Positions 1 to 7,817 of a stretch of 64,000 bases of DNA are shown piece after piece. The position numbers and the translations under genes are program-made. How positions within the stretch are numbered: position 1 is the stretch's first letter; each line of letters opens with the position of its first letter. The notes below the pieces were generated by a model. The model was given only the letters and a program-made list of their open reading frames with translations. It was not told the DNA's origin and ran no database searches. This DNA comes from Cardiobacterium sp. Marseille-Q4385 (GTDB taxonomy: Bacteria; Pseudomonadota; Gammaproteobacteria; Cardiobacteriales; Cardiobacteriaceae), in assembly GCF_916618745.1 (NCBI RefSeq), contig NZ_OU745373.1, forward strand, positions 1,433,501 to 1,497,500. Reading direction: 5' to 3'.

Positions 1-822
1 CCCCATTTGCACCGCTTCGCCGTTGCCGTATTGCACGAATGCACCGAGAGCGAGGAAAAACAGCGCCAGCACAGCACTGGTGATAAAGCCGACGTTGAAA
101 TCAAACATGCCGTCGCGGTAGTTCGCCGGATTGTGGCGTTGCTTGGCGGTGAGCCACAGCGAGTTGATGGCGGAAATCTCGATCGGCGCCGGCATCCAGC
201 CCATCAGGGCGATGATGAAGGGCAGGGCGGCGAGCGTCCACGGCGAGGGTTCGACGAAATCCGCCTTTATCTGCATCCCTTTCGAGGCAGCGATGCCCGC
301 CGCAATGACGGTGGTGATGCTGAGGCTGACGACGATGATCTTCGACAAGGTATCAAGCGCTTTGTAGCGTCCCATGAAAAGGATGAACACGCAGGAAGCG
401 ATGAGCAGCACCGACCACATATTGACCGACAGCGGCAGGCTGGGTAGCGCTGTCTTGACGATTACCGCTGTGAGCAGCGCCACGGCGGCTGCGCTGATGG
501 TGGAAGAAAGGAAGCACATCACCAGGAACACCCACAGGTAGGCGCGGCTTTTTTCGGCATAGCCTTCGATCAGGCTTTTGCCGCTATCCAGCGTGTAATG
601 CGCGCTGAAACGGAAAAACGGGTACTTAAAAAGATTGGTCAGGACGATGATCAGCGCCAGCTGCCAGCCGAACCGCGCCCCTGCCTGGGTAGAGGCGACC
701 AGGTGCGAGCCGCCGATGGCGGCGGAGGCCATGAGAATGCCGGGGCCGAGGGCGTGCAGGCGGCTACGCCAGGTAGAAGTAGAAGAAATTTGCAATGCGG
801 GGGAAAGCGTCTGGGTAGTCAA
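1..822 (-). CDS. NRAMP-family divalent metal transporter, C-terminus outside window
   Basis: This is an inner-membrane transporter of the NRAMP (SLC11) fold, read from a TTG start at 822 and still open at position 1 (274 codons visible). The start is set by a perfect AGGAGG at 828-833, five bases upstream, with a TACAAT -10-like box at 849-854. The N-terminus runs GPGILMASAAIGGSHLV and is followed by several hydrophobic segments. Canonical NRAMP proteins carry DPGN in helix 1 and MPH in helix 6. Here the matching places read AIGGSH and WMPAPIEIS, so the usual metal ligands are not conserved. Neisseria has similar proteins annotated as NRAMP family. Substrate (Mn, Fe or other) is therefore uncertain. 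It is divergent from the CDF gene at 1087, so two metal transporters share one intergenic region. Confidence 0.8.
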   Translation of the reverse strand, partial: MTTQTLSPALQISSTSTWRSRLHALGPGILMASAAIGGSHLVASTQAGARFGWQLALIIVLTNLFKYPFFRFSAHYTLDSGKSLIEGYAEKSRAYLWVFLVMCFLSSTISAAAVALLTAVIVKTALPSLPLSVNMWSVLLIASCVFILFMGRYKALDTLSKIIVVSLSITTVIAAGIAASKGMQIKADFVEPSPWTLAALPFIIALMGWMPAPIEISAINSLWLTAKQRHNPANYRDGMFDFNVGFITSAVLALFFLALGAFVQYGNGEAVQMG

Positions 823-1027
823 AACAACCTCCTGTGGAAAAAGCGCGCATTGTAGCGGAAGCAACTGCTTTTTCCAGGTTTATTGCCAGAAATTGTCACA
901 TTTCTCTCAAAATAGAGAGGAAATGCCCTGTAAAGCGGTAAATAGAAGGAATATTCCCTATATCGCAGAATAGGACCGTTACTTGCCACTACGGCAGCGG
1001 AAACATGCTGCACCCCCACGCTTCCAC

Positions 1028-1033
1028 TATACT
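1028..1033 (+). promoter_or_regulatory. -10 element for the CDF gene
   Basis: TATACT lies 25 bases before the GGAGG ribosome site at 1049-1053. No convincing -35 is seen. Similar TATAAT-like boxes followed by a GC-rich start stretch occur 30-60 bases before many genes in this window. Confidence 0.4.
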
Positions 1034-1057
1034 GCGCCGCGTTTTTCCGGAGGTTTT

Positions 1058-1090
1058 ATGGTTACAGCAACATGCGAGGCGGGGCAATGA
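1058..1090 (+). CDS. ten-codon leader ORF upstream of the CDF transporter
   Basis: An ATG at 1058 sits four bases after a strong GGAGG (1049-1053) and opens a ten-residue frame (MVTATCEAGQ). Its TGA overlaps the ATG of the CDF gene at 1087 as ATGA. The peptide is in a different frame from the transporter. The strong ribosome site belongs to this leader, so the transporter is probably translated by termination-reinitiation coupling. No known leader peptide was recognised. Confidence 0.35.
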   Translation: MVTATCEAGQ

Positions 1091-1995
1091 GCGCGCCCGC
1101 CGCCAGACTGGTACTGCTCGGCGTGCTCGGCAACGCCGTCCTCGTCCTTATCAAGGGCACGGCGGGGATTCTCGGTAATTCTTACGCGCTGATTGCGGAC
1201 GCTATCGAATCCACCACCGACATCTTTTCTTCACTGCTGCTCTATTTCGGCCTGCGCCTCGCCGGTCGCCCGCCCGATGCCAACCATCCTTACGGCCACG
1301 GGCGGGCGGAATCGCTCACCACCTTCATCACCGTTGCCTTCCTCCTCGCTTCGGCAGGCATCATTGCCTACAAAAGCATCGTCCACATCATTACCCCGCA
1401 TAAAGTGCCCGCGCCCTTTACCCTCGTTGTGCTGCTCGCGGTAGTGGTGGTGAAAGAGGGGCTGTTCCGCCTATTCCGCCGAAAAAGCGACGAAGCGGGC
1501 AGCGGCGCCCTGGAAGCAGAGGCCTGGCACCACCGCAGCGATGCGCTGACTTCGCTGGCCGCCTTTTTCGGTATCACGGTGTCGCTTGTTATGGGCAAAG
1601 GCTGGGAAAGTGCCGACGACTGGGCGGCACTGGTCGCTGCCGCGATCATCTTTTACAACGCCTGGTGTATCTTCCGCCCGGCGCTGGCCGACATCATGGA
1701 TGAAGACCGCTTCGGCGACCTGCGGCAGCGCATCATCGCAGCGGCAGAGCAGGAAGAAACGGTGCAGGCGGTGCAGGAATGTTTGGTGCGCAAGATGGGT
1801 AGCGCCTTCGTCGTCGATTTGTGCCTGCGGGTGGATGAAACCCTGACCGTCGCCAGCTTGTGCGTGATGAAGGAACGCCTGCGCGCCCGCCTCGCCGCCG
1901 CAGAAGCCCGCCTCAGCCGCGTCTTCATCGAATGCAATGGCAGCCACTCCTGCCCGCCGCCCGCGTCCGAAAATCCTGGTCGTGCTGAGGTATAA
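1087..1995 (+). CDS. cation diffusion facilitator (CDF) transporter
   Basis: This is a proton-coupled efflux protein of the CDF/ZT family, which exports Zn, Fe, Mn or related divalent cations. From ATG 1087 it has 302 residues, the normal length. Visible family marks are the helix-2 ADAIESTTD site, the HPYGHGRAE loop after helix 2-3, and the HHRSDA (HxxxD) metal site in helix 5. A cytoplasmic ferredoxin-like domain follows (about residues 205-300). I prefer 1087 over the in-frame ATG at 1072 because 1087 has GAGGCGGGGC directly before it and overlaps the stop of the leader ORF. Metal specificity cannot be read from sequence. Confidence 0.88.
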   Translation: MSAPAARLVLLGVLGNAVLVLIKGTAGILGNSYALIADAIESTTDIFSSLLLYFGLRLAGRPPDANHPYGHGRAESLTTFITVAFLLASAGIIAYKSIVHIITPHKVPAPFTLVVLLAVVVVKEGLFRLFRRKSDEAGSGALEAEAWHHRSDALTSLAAFFGITVSLVMGKGWESADDWAALVAAAIIFYNAWCIFRPALADIMDEDRFGDLRQRIIAAAEQEETVQAVQECLVRKMGSAFVVDLCLRVDETLTVASLCVMKERLRARLAAAEARLSRVFIECNGSHSCPPPASENPGRAEV

Positions 1996-2087
1996 GCATT
2001 TGAAAAAAGACTTTTTCCCGCAGGCAGGCCGCATGGATTTCACGCAGACCCCACTATAAGATGCCCGCTTTACAACGAGGAGAAAAC

Positions 2088-3407
2088 ATGACAAACATCA
2101 TCTGGCGCAGCCACCCTGCGCCGTCGCTATCCGGCACGGTGCGCGTGCCCGGCGACAAATCCATTTCCCACCGCGCTATCATGCTCGGCGCGCTCGCCGA
2201 TGGCACCACGCATATCAGCGGTTTTCTTGAAGGCGAGGACTGCCTCGCCACCATGCGCGCCTTTCAGGCGATGGGCGTTGCCATTGAGCATCACGGCGAG
2301 GGTCGGGTGACGGTGCATGGCGCCGGTCTGCATGGCTTGCGTGCCCCCACCGCCCCGCTGGATGTCGGCAACAGCGGCACCAGTATGCGTCTCATGGCGG
2401 GGGTGCTGGCCGGGCAGCCGTTTGCCAGCGAGCTGATTGGCGACGCATCGCTGATGCAGCGGCCGATGCGCCGCGTGACCGAGCCGCTGGCGCTGATGGG
2501 CGCGGAGATTGCAACCAGCGAACGTGGCACGGCGCCGCTCGCGATTCACGGCAAACCACTGCACGGCATCCGTTACACGTTGCCGGTCGCCAGCGCGCAG
2601 TTGAAGTCTGCGCTGCTGTTCGCGGGGTTATACGCCGAGGGCACGACGTTCATCACGGAAACCGGCATCAGCCGCGACCACAGCGAGCGGATGCTGCGCG
2701 GTTTCGGCGTGGAGGTGCAGCAGAACGGCGCGACGCTGGCGATTCGCGGCGGACAGCGTTTGACCGCGCGCGATGTGGTCGTGCCGGGCGATGTGTCGTC
2801 AGCGGCATTTTTCCTTGTCGCGGCGCTGATTGCGCCTGAGGGCGAGTTGCTGCTGGAAAACGTCGGCATGAACCCGACCCGCGCGGCGGTCGTCGAGATT
2901 CTGCGCGCCATGGGCGGCGACATCACCGTGGCAAACCCGCGTGAAGCGGGCGGCGAACCGGTCGCCGATTTGCGCGTGCGCGCTTCACGTCTGCACGGCA
3001 TTACCATTGACGAGGCGCTGGTGCCGATTGCCATTGACGAGTTCCCGATTATTTTTATCGCTGCCGCCTGCGCCGAAGGCGAGACGCGGGCCAGCGCGCT
3101 GCACGAATTGCGCGTCAAGGAAAGCGACCGTCTTGCAGTCATGACGGCTGGGCTGCGTGCTCTGGGCGTGAATTGCGAAGCGGGTGAAGACACCATGCGT
3201 ATTCGCGGCAAAGCCGGTACGGCGTTTACGGGCGGTCAGGTGGCAAGCCATGGCGATCACCGCATTGCAATGAGCTTCGCCGTCGCCGCCCTGCGCGCCG
3301 CCGCACCGGTTGAGATTTTGGATTGCGCCAACGTTGCCACGTCGTTCCCGACGTTCCGCGCGCTGGCACAAGGGGTTGGCATGCAGATTGAGGAAAGCCA
3401 TGCGTAA
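2088..3407 (+). CDS. aroA: 3-phosphoshikimate 1-carboxyvinyltransferase (EPSP synthase)
   Basis: Sixth step of the shikimate pathway: shikimate-3-phosphate plus PEP gives EPSP. It has 439 residues from ATG 2088, preceded by CGAGGAGAAAAC. The N-terminal VPGDKSISHRA motif binds PEP and substrate. The GDKS, SAQLK, RDHSE and NPTR motifs are the marks described for class II EPSP synthases, whereas E. coli AroA is class I. The segment GNSGTSMRL has glycine where the glyphosate-tolerant CP4 enzyme has alanine, so class membership need not mean tolerance. The 3' end overlaps cmk by 8 bases, so the two are translationally linked in the aroA-cmk-rpsA-ihfB block. Confidence 0.95.
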   Translation: MTNIIWRSHPAPSLSGTVRVPGDKSISHRAIMLGALADGTTHISGFLEGEDCLATMRAFQAMGVAIEHHGEGRVTVHGAGLHGLRAPTAPLDVGNSGTSMRLMAGVLAGQPFASELIGDASLMQRPMRRVTEPLALMGAEIATSERGTAPLAIHGKPLHGIRYTLPVASAQLKSALLFAGLYAEGTTFITETGISRDHSERMLRGFGVEVQQNGATLAIRGGQRLTARDVVVPGDVSSAAFFLVAALIAPEGELLLENVGMNPTRAAVVEILRAMGGDITVANPREAGGEPVADLRVRASRLHGITIDEALVPIAIDEFPIIFIAAACAEGETRASALHELRVKESDRLAVMTAGLRALGVNCEAGEDTMRIRGKAGTAFTGGQVASHGDHRIAMSFAVAALRAAAPVEILDCANVATSFPTFRALAQGVGMQIEESHA

Positions 3408-4074
3408 GGTCATCACCGTGGACGGCCCAAGCGGGGTCGGCAAGGGCACGCTGTGCCAGAACCTCGCCCGCGAACTGGGCTGGGCCTATCTTGATAGCGG
3501 CGCGCTTTACCGCCTGTTGGCGCTGCGCGCGCTGGCGGCAGGCAAGGCGGATGCGGCAGCGGCAGAGATTGCCGCACTTACTACAGATTTACAGATAGAT
3601 TTCCGCCTGGATGCGGACGGCTGCACGGTGCTATTAAATGGCGAACCCGTCGGCAACGAATTGCGCAGCGAGCGCTGCGGCAATGCCGCCTCGAAAATCG
3701 CCGCTTATCCGGAAGTGCGCGCCGCCCTGCTGGATTATCAGCGCCATTTCGCCGGTGAGGCGCCGCTCGTTGCCGATGGCCGCGATATGGGCACGGTCGT
3801 TTTCCCCACCGCACCGCTCAAGTTTTTCCTGACCGCATCCAGCGAAATCCGCGCCGAGCGGCGCCATAAGCAGTTGTTAGCAAAGGGAGAATGTGTTAAT
3901 GTGCGCGACATCTACGCAGAGATTGTCGAGCGCGACAAGCGCGACCAAACCCGCAGCGTAGCCCCGCTCAAACCAGCTTCGGACGCGGTGATCATCGACA
4001 CGGGCGAACTGTCGATTCAGGACGTGCACCAGCAAGTTTCCAAGGAAATTGCCGCACGTTTTTCTTTTTCCTAA
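3400..4074 (+). CDS. cmk: cytidylate kinase
   Basis: Phosphorylates CMP and dCMP with ATP in pyrimidine salvage and DNA precursor supply. It has 224 residues from ATG 3400. The P-loop is GPSGVGKGT at the N-terminus, followed by DSGALYR for substrate binding and the DGRDMGTVVFP segment typical of Cmk. The longer frame opening at 3310 lies wholly inside aroA and lacks a ribosome site. The start overlaps the last codons of aroA, and rpsA begins 24 bases downstream, as in E. coli. Confidence 0.95.
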   Translation: MRKVITVDGPSGVGKGTLCQNLARELGWAYLDSGALYRLLALRALAAGKADAAAAEIAALTTDLQIDFRLDADGCTVLLNGEPVGNELRSERCGNAASKIAAYPEVRAALLDYQRHFAGEAPLVADGRDMGTVVFPTAPLKFFLTASSEIRAERRHKQLLAKGECVNVRDIYAEIVERDKRDQTRSVAPLKPASDAVIIDTGELSIQDVHQQVSKEIAARFSFS

Positions 4075-4098
4075 CCCTTTTATCAACCAGAGAACTCT

Positions 4099-5769
4099 AT
4101 GGAATCATTTGCTGAGCTTTTTGAAAAAAGCATCGAAACCGCCGAACTCAAACCCGGCTCCATCATCAAGGCCGAAGTCGTACAAATCAACAAAGACTTC
4201 GTCGTCCTGAACGCCGGACTTAAATCCGAGGGCTTCATCCCCGCCAGCCAGTTCACCGATGAAAACGGCAACCTCACCGTCGCCGTCGGTGACAGCGTTG
4301 AAGTCGCCCTGGAAGCGCTGGAAGACGGTTTCGGCGAAACCAAAATCTCGCACGAAAAAGCCCAACGCATCCGCACCTGGGAAGTGTTGGAACAGAAATT
4401 CAACGACAGCGAAACCATCACCGGCATCATCTCCGGCCGCGTCAAAGGCGGCTTCACCGTCGATGTCGAAGGTGTCAAGGCATTCCTGCCTGGTTCTCTG
4501 GTCGATGTCCGCCCGGTCAAAGACCCCGCTCTCAGCGAAGGCAAAGAAATCGACTTCAAAATCATCAAACTCGATCAAAAACGCAACAACATCGTTATTT
4601 CCCGCCGTGCCGTTCTCGAAAACGAATACAAGGCCGAGCGTGATGAAGTCCTGAAAAACCTGCAAGAAGGTGATGTCGTCAAGGCAGTGGTCAAAAACCT
4701 CACCGACTACGGCGCTTTCCTCGATATCGGTGGTGTCGACGGCCTGCTGCACATCACGGATATGGCGTGGAAACGCATCAAATACCCGTCCGAAGTGGTC
4801 AACATCGGCGATGAAGTCGAAGTCAAAGTCCTCAAATTCGACCGCGAACGCGCCCGCGTCTCCCTCGGTCTGAAACAGCTCGGCTCCGACCCGTGGGGTG
4901 ACATCGCCGAACGTTACCCGGTCAACAGCCAAACCCGTGGCAAAGTCACCAACATCGCTGACTACGGTGCCTTCGTGGAAATCGAAGACGGCGTTGAAGG
5001 CCTCGTCCACGTCTCCGAAATGGACTGGACCAACAAGAACGTCAACCCGCGCAAATTCGTCGCCGTCGGTCAGGAAGTGGATGTCATGATCCTCGAAATC
5101 GACCCGGAACGCCGCCGCATCTCGCTCGGCATGAAACAGTGCCAGCCGAACCCGTGGCAAGAATTTGACCGCAAATTCAACAAGGGTGACCACGTCAAGG
5201 GTCAAATCAAATCCATCACCGACTTCGGCGTCTTCATCGGTCTGGAAGGCGGCATCGACGGCCTCATCCACCTCTCCGACCTCTCTTGGGACGAAAACGG
5301 CGAAGAAGCCGTACGCCACTACCAAAAAGGTCAAGAAGTCGAAGCCATCATCCTCGCCATTGATGCCGAACGCGAACGCATCTCGCTGGGCGTCAAACAA
5401 CTCAGCCAGGATACCTTCGCCGCCTTCGCCTCCGCTAACGGCCGTGGCAGCGTCGTCAAGGGTACCGTGAGTGAAGTAGATGAGCGTCAAGCCGTCATCA
5501 AGCTGAGCGACGACATCAACGGCATCCTCAAAGCCAGTGAAGCTGCTATCGAACGCGTCGAAGACCTGAGCAAACTGCTCTCCGTCGGCGACGAAATCGA
5601 GGCGAAAGTCATCAGCGTTGACCGCAAACACAAAACCCTCAACCTGTCCATCCGCGCCAAAGACGTGGCGGACGAAAAAGCCGTCATCCAGGATTACACC
5701 CGTAAAGAAAACCACGGCGGCACCTCGCTCGGCGACATCTTCAAAGAGCTGGGCAATAACGACAACTAA
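4099..5769 (+). CDS. rpsA: 30S ribosomal protein S1
   Basis: S1 recruits mRNA to the 30S subunit through repeated OB-fold S1 domains. The 556-residue length equals that of E. coli S1, with six S1 repeats. Clear repeats begin near DVVKAVVKNLTDYGAFLDIG, RGKVTNIADYGAFVEIEDG and HVKGQIKSITDFGVFIGLEG. The Shine-Dalgarno sequence (CAGAGAACTCT) is weak, as in other rpsA genes, which are read without a strong ribosome site and are autoregulated. Codon use is strongly biased to C-ending codons. A long open frame on the opposite strand (4105-5778) is a by-product of this bias. Confidence 0.97.
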   Translation: MESFAELFEKSIETAELKPGSIIKAEVVQINKDFVVLNAGLKSEGFIPASQFTDENGNLTVAVGDSVEVALEALEDGFGETKISHEKAQRIRTWEVLEQKFNDSETITGIISGRVKGGFTVDVEGVKAFLPGSLVDVRPVKDPALSEGKEIDFKIIKLDQKRNNIVISRRAVLENEYKAERDEVLKNLQEGDVVKAVVKNLTDYGAFLDIGGVDGLLHITDMAWKRIKYPSEVVNIGDEVEVKVLKFDRERARVSLGLKQLGSDPWGDIAERYPVNSQTRGKVTNIADYGAFVEIEDGVEGLVHVSEMDWTNKNVNPRKFVAVGQEVDVMILEIDPERRRISLGMKQCQPNPWQEFDRKFNKGDHVKGQIKSITDFGVFIGLEGGIDGLIHLSDLSWDENGEEAVRHYQKGQEVEAIILAIDAERERISLGVKQLSQDTFAAFASANGRGSVVKGTVSEVDERQAVIKLSDDINGILKASEAAIERVEDLSKLLSVGDEIEAKVISVDRKHKTLNLSIRAKDVADEKAVIQDYTRKENHGGTSLGDIFKELGNNDN

Positions 5770-5781
5770 AAACGTCAATCC

Positions 5782-5806
5782 TTTGCCGCCGCGTCAGCGG
5801 CGGCAA
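5782..5806 (+). terminator. hairpin after rpsA
   Basis: TTTGCCGCCGC and GCGGCGGCAAA pair as an 11-bp stem around a GTC/GTCA loop, just after the rpsA stop. The downstream run (CCGTCTTTAC) is only weakly T-rich, so termination may be partial and allow read-through to ihfB. Confidence 0.55.
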
Positions 5807-5906
5807 ACCGTCTTTACATCCCGCAGCTAGCAGGCTGCGGTTTATCCACAACAGCATTCACCAGGCCGCCCCGAGGCGACACCACAAAAAACGCAATGGA
5901 GCGAAC

Positions 5907-6194
5907 ATGACCAAATCGGAACTGATTGAGCGCCTCTGTATGCGCTATCCGCAACTGCGCAGTCAGGATGTCGAAGAAACCGTCAAACTGATCATCGAAA
6001 AAATCTGCCAAAGCCTGGAAAAAGGCGATCGCGTCGAAATCCGTGGTTTCGGCAGCTTTTCCCTGCACTACCGTGAGGCACGCACCGGACGCAACCCCAA
6101 AACCGGCGACTCCGTCGAGGTTCCGGCCAAATCCATCCCCTACTTCCGCGCCGGCAAAGAACTGCGCGAACGGGTGGACGAAAATGACGCGTAA
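5907..6194 (+). CDS. ihfB: integration host factor subunit beta
   Basis: IHF-beta pairs with IHF-alpha to bend DNA in recombination, replication and sigma54 promoters. It has 95 residues, the usual size. It starts MTKSELIERL and holds the GFGSFSLHYREARTGRNPKTG segment, which includes the beta-arm that enters the minor groove. Its place after rpsA is the classical gammaproteobacterial one. The last 11 bases overlap the start of the nuclease gene. Confidence 0.97.
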   Translation: MTKSELIERLCMRYPQLRSQDVEETVKLIIEKICQSLEKGDRVEIRGFGSFSLHYREARTGRNPKTGDSVEVPAKSIPYFRAGKELRERVDENDA

Positions 6195-6822
6195 ACGCAC
6201 ACCACTAAACAAACAACAACAGCGCCGCCTCGCGGCGCTGTTCACATCCTTCCTGCGTGGCAAGAAGACCCTCGACAAACTCATCATTTTGGTTTTGAGC
6301 GGTGTCATCATGCTCGCCTTCGCCGCTTGGCCACATAAAGAAGGCCGCAGCAACGACAGCGGCGGTCATGACGTCTTTCACGGACAAAATGGCCAAACCT
6401 ACCGCTGTGCACTGAAAAAAATCTACGACGGCGACACCGTCACCGCCCGCTGCAACGGGCAAAAAGGCCAACAGGAAATCCGCATCCGCCTTGCCGGTAT
6501 CGACGCGCCGGAAATGGGGCAAAAACCCTTCGGCGAAGAATCCAAACGCGAACTCGGCAAGCGTCTCGGGCAAAACTTCGATATGCACTATCTTGGGCCC
6601 GACTACTACCAGCGCAGCCTTGGCACCCTGTTTGTGTACGGCCGCAACATCAACCTGCAAATGGTCGAAGAGGGCTACGCCTTCGCCTACGATAGCAAAG
6701 ATACCCCCGCTGCCTATAAGCAGGCGGAGAAAAATGCTCGCGCAGCACGGCGTGGCTTCTGGCACAAAGGCAAAAACCAGCAGCCCATCAACCCGAAAAT
6801 CTGGCGTCGCCACCACCTCTGA
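6184..6822 (+). CDS. membrane-anchored thermonuclease (SNase-like) protein
   Basis: This 212-residue protein has a basic N-terminus, one predicted membrane segment (about residues 34-52) and a staphylococcal-nuclease fold domain (about 70-205). Recognisable marks are YDGDTVTARC, the catalytic RIRLAGIDAPE segment, an RSLGTLFV strand and NLQMVEEGYAFAY. It probably cleaves DNA or RNA in a calcium-dependent way outside the inner membrane; this is family knowledge, not shown here. The ATG at 6184 overlaps the ihfB end by 11 bases, which favours co-translation. It may serve nucleotide scavenging or uptake. Confidence 0.82.
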   Translation: MTRKRTPLNKQQQRRLAALFTSFLRGKKTLDKLIILVLSGVIMLAFAAWPHKEGRSNDSGGHDVFHGQNGQTYRCALKKIYDGDTVTARCNGQKGQQEIRIRLAGIDAPEMGQKPFGEESKRELGKRLGQNFDMHYLGPDYYQRSLGTLFVYGRNINLQMVEEGYAFAYDSKDTPAAYKQAEKNARAARRGFWHKGKNQQPINPKIWRRHHL

Positions 6823-6825
6823 ACC

Positions 6826-7395
6826 ATGCGCAAATACCTCGTCTCTCTCCTGCTCGCCTTCAGCCTTGCCGCCTGCACGCCGCCACAAGCGGCAAAAACA
6901 GCGGATCTCTGCGCCTATCTGCCACTTAACGGCGAAAAAAACCGCATCCGTGACGATAACACCCGTCAGCATTATGACCGCGCCGCCGATGCCGTGAGCG
7001 ACATTACCGCGCATGGTGATGACAGCAAACGCAAACACTGCGGGCAAACCTTCCACAGTGTGGCAGACGATACTGCTCTCTACGCCGACGTCAGCACCAC
7101 GCTTGGCGCCGCCTGGCAGCAGCAGGAAACCCGCTCCATTGGTGGCTTCACCATCGCCCTTTGGCAAAGCCGCAGCAACTTCTGGCCGAGGCAGCACTAT
7201 GCCCTCATCAGCCCTCCCGTTACGGCGCACGGCGAACCCCGCTTGCTGCGCAGCCTCTACATCACCAACAGCGATAGTGGCTTAAACGGCACCGTTGTCT
7301 TCGGTACCATCCTCATTACCCTTGCCATCGTGCCTATCGCCATCGCTGTCCCCTTCTGGCGGAAGCGACGCCGGCAACGACCGCATGCCTCCTGA
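6826..7395 (+). CDS. putative lipoprotein with C-terminal membrane segment
   Basis: A 189-residue protein of unknown function. Its signal peptide ends in a lipobox (LAAC at residues 14-17), so it is likely lipidated at Cys17. Near the C-terminus (about 153-173) a strong hydrophobic stretch is followed by a basic tail (WRKRRRQR), which implies a second membrane contact. The start lies 3 bases after the nuclease stop, so the pair is probably one transcript. The family was not recognised. Confidence 0.65.
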   Translation: MRKYLVSLLLAFSLAACTPPQAAKTADLCAYLPLNGEKNRIRDDNTRQHYDRAADAVSDITAHGDDSKRKHCGQTFHSVADDTALYADVSTTLGAAWQQQETRSIGGFTIALWQSRSNFWPRQHYALISPPVTAHGEPRLLRSLYITNSDSGLNGTVVFGTILITLAIVPIAIAVPFWRKRRRQRPHAS

Positions 7396-7424
7396 AGCGT
7401 CGGCGCTGCTAGCTGCGACGCTTC
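7394..7424 (+). terminator. hairpin at the end of the nuclease-lipoprotein unit
   Basis: GAAGCGTCG and CGACGCTTC form a 9-bp perfect stem that overlaps the lipoprotein stop codon. No T-run follows, so this may be a 3'-end stabiliser or a Rho-type end. Confidence 0.4.
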
Positions 7425-7443
7425 GGTATGCCATTGCTTAATC

Positions 7444-7761
7444 TTATTCCCATCCCGGCTTAATTCCCGGGATTGCTATTACGTCTTCTAAAAAACTCTC
7501 GCGCGCCGCTTCAACCGCGCTGAACCCCTGCGCATCATCGGTGACATCGTGCTGATGAGGGTGCTCACCTGCCTGCTGCCACTCCTTCTTACGCTGGAGG
7601 ACTTCCCGCTCGGCCTCATCCCGCCGATGCTCTGCTATGGTGGGTTGGACGATGCGGCGGTACTGCGGGTCAATGTTGGCAGGCGCCAAGCGGTGTAATT
7701 GCAGGCTTCCCAGGTGCAATCCATATCCATCCCCGGTTTGTCCCTTATGCCTTTTTGGCAT
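7444..7761 (-). CDS. hypothetical protein, possibly decayed
   Basis: A 105-codon frame fills part of a 420-base gap. The C-terminal 70 residues (from about QYRRIVQPT to IPGIKPGWE) look protein-like, charged and helical. The start is doubtful: the ATG lies inside a palindrome, and no ribosome site is seen. Another frame opens in parallel with MDMDCTWEACNY, so a frameshift joining the two is possible. The family was not recognised. Confidence 0.35.
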   Translation of the reverse strand: MPKRHKGQTGDGYGLHLGSLQLHRLAPANIDPQYRRIVQPTIAEHRRDEAEREVLQRKKEWQQAGEHPHQHDVTDDAQGFSAVEAARESFLEDVIAIPGIKPGWE

Positions 7762-7763
7762 AA
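7745..7763. promoter_or_regulatory. palindrome upstream of cysT, possible operator
   Basis: TTATGCC-TTTTT-GGCATAA is a perfect 7-bp inverted repeat about 20 bases before a TATACT box (7784-7789), the likely -10 of cysT. Its position fits an activator or repressor site for the sulfate transporter. The regulator is unknown, and I cannot tell it from a CysB site by eye. Confidence 0.35.
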
Positions 7764-7817
7764 AGCGCGCGCAGGCGGCGTTTTATACTCGCCCGCCCGA
7801 TTGCAAGAGTATTCATC

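Noticed and set aside
4105..5778. 557-codon open frame opposite rpsA
   Set aside because: It is exactly antisense to a clear S1 gene, is acidic and low in complexity (runs of FDxDF), and results from C-ending codon bias.
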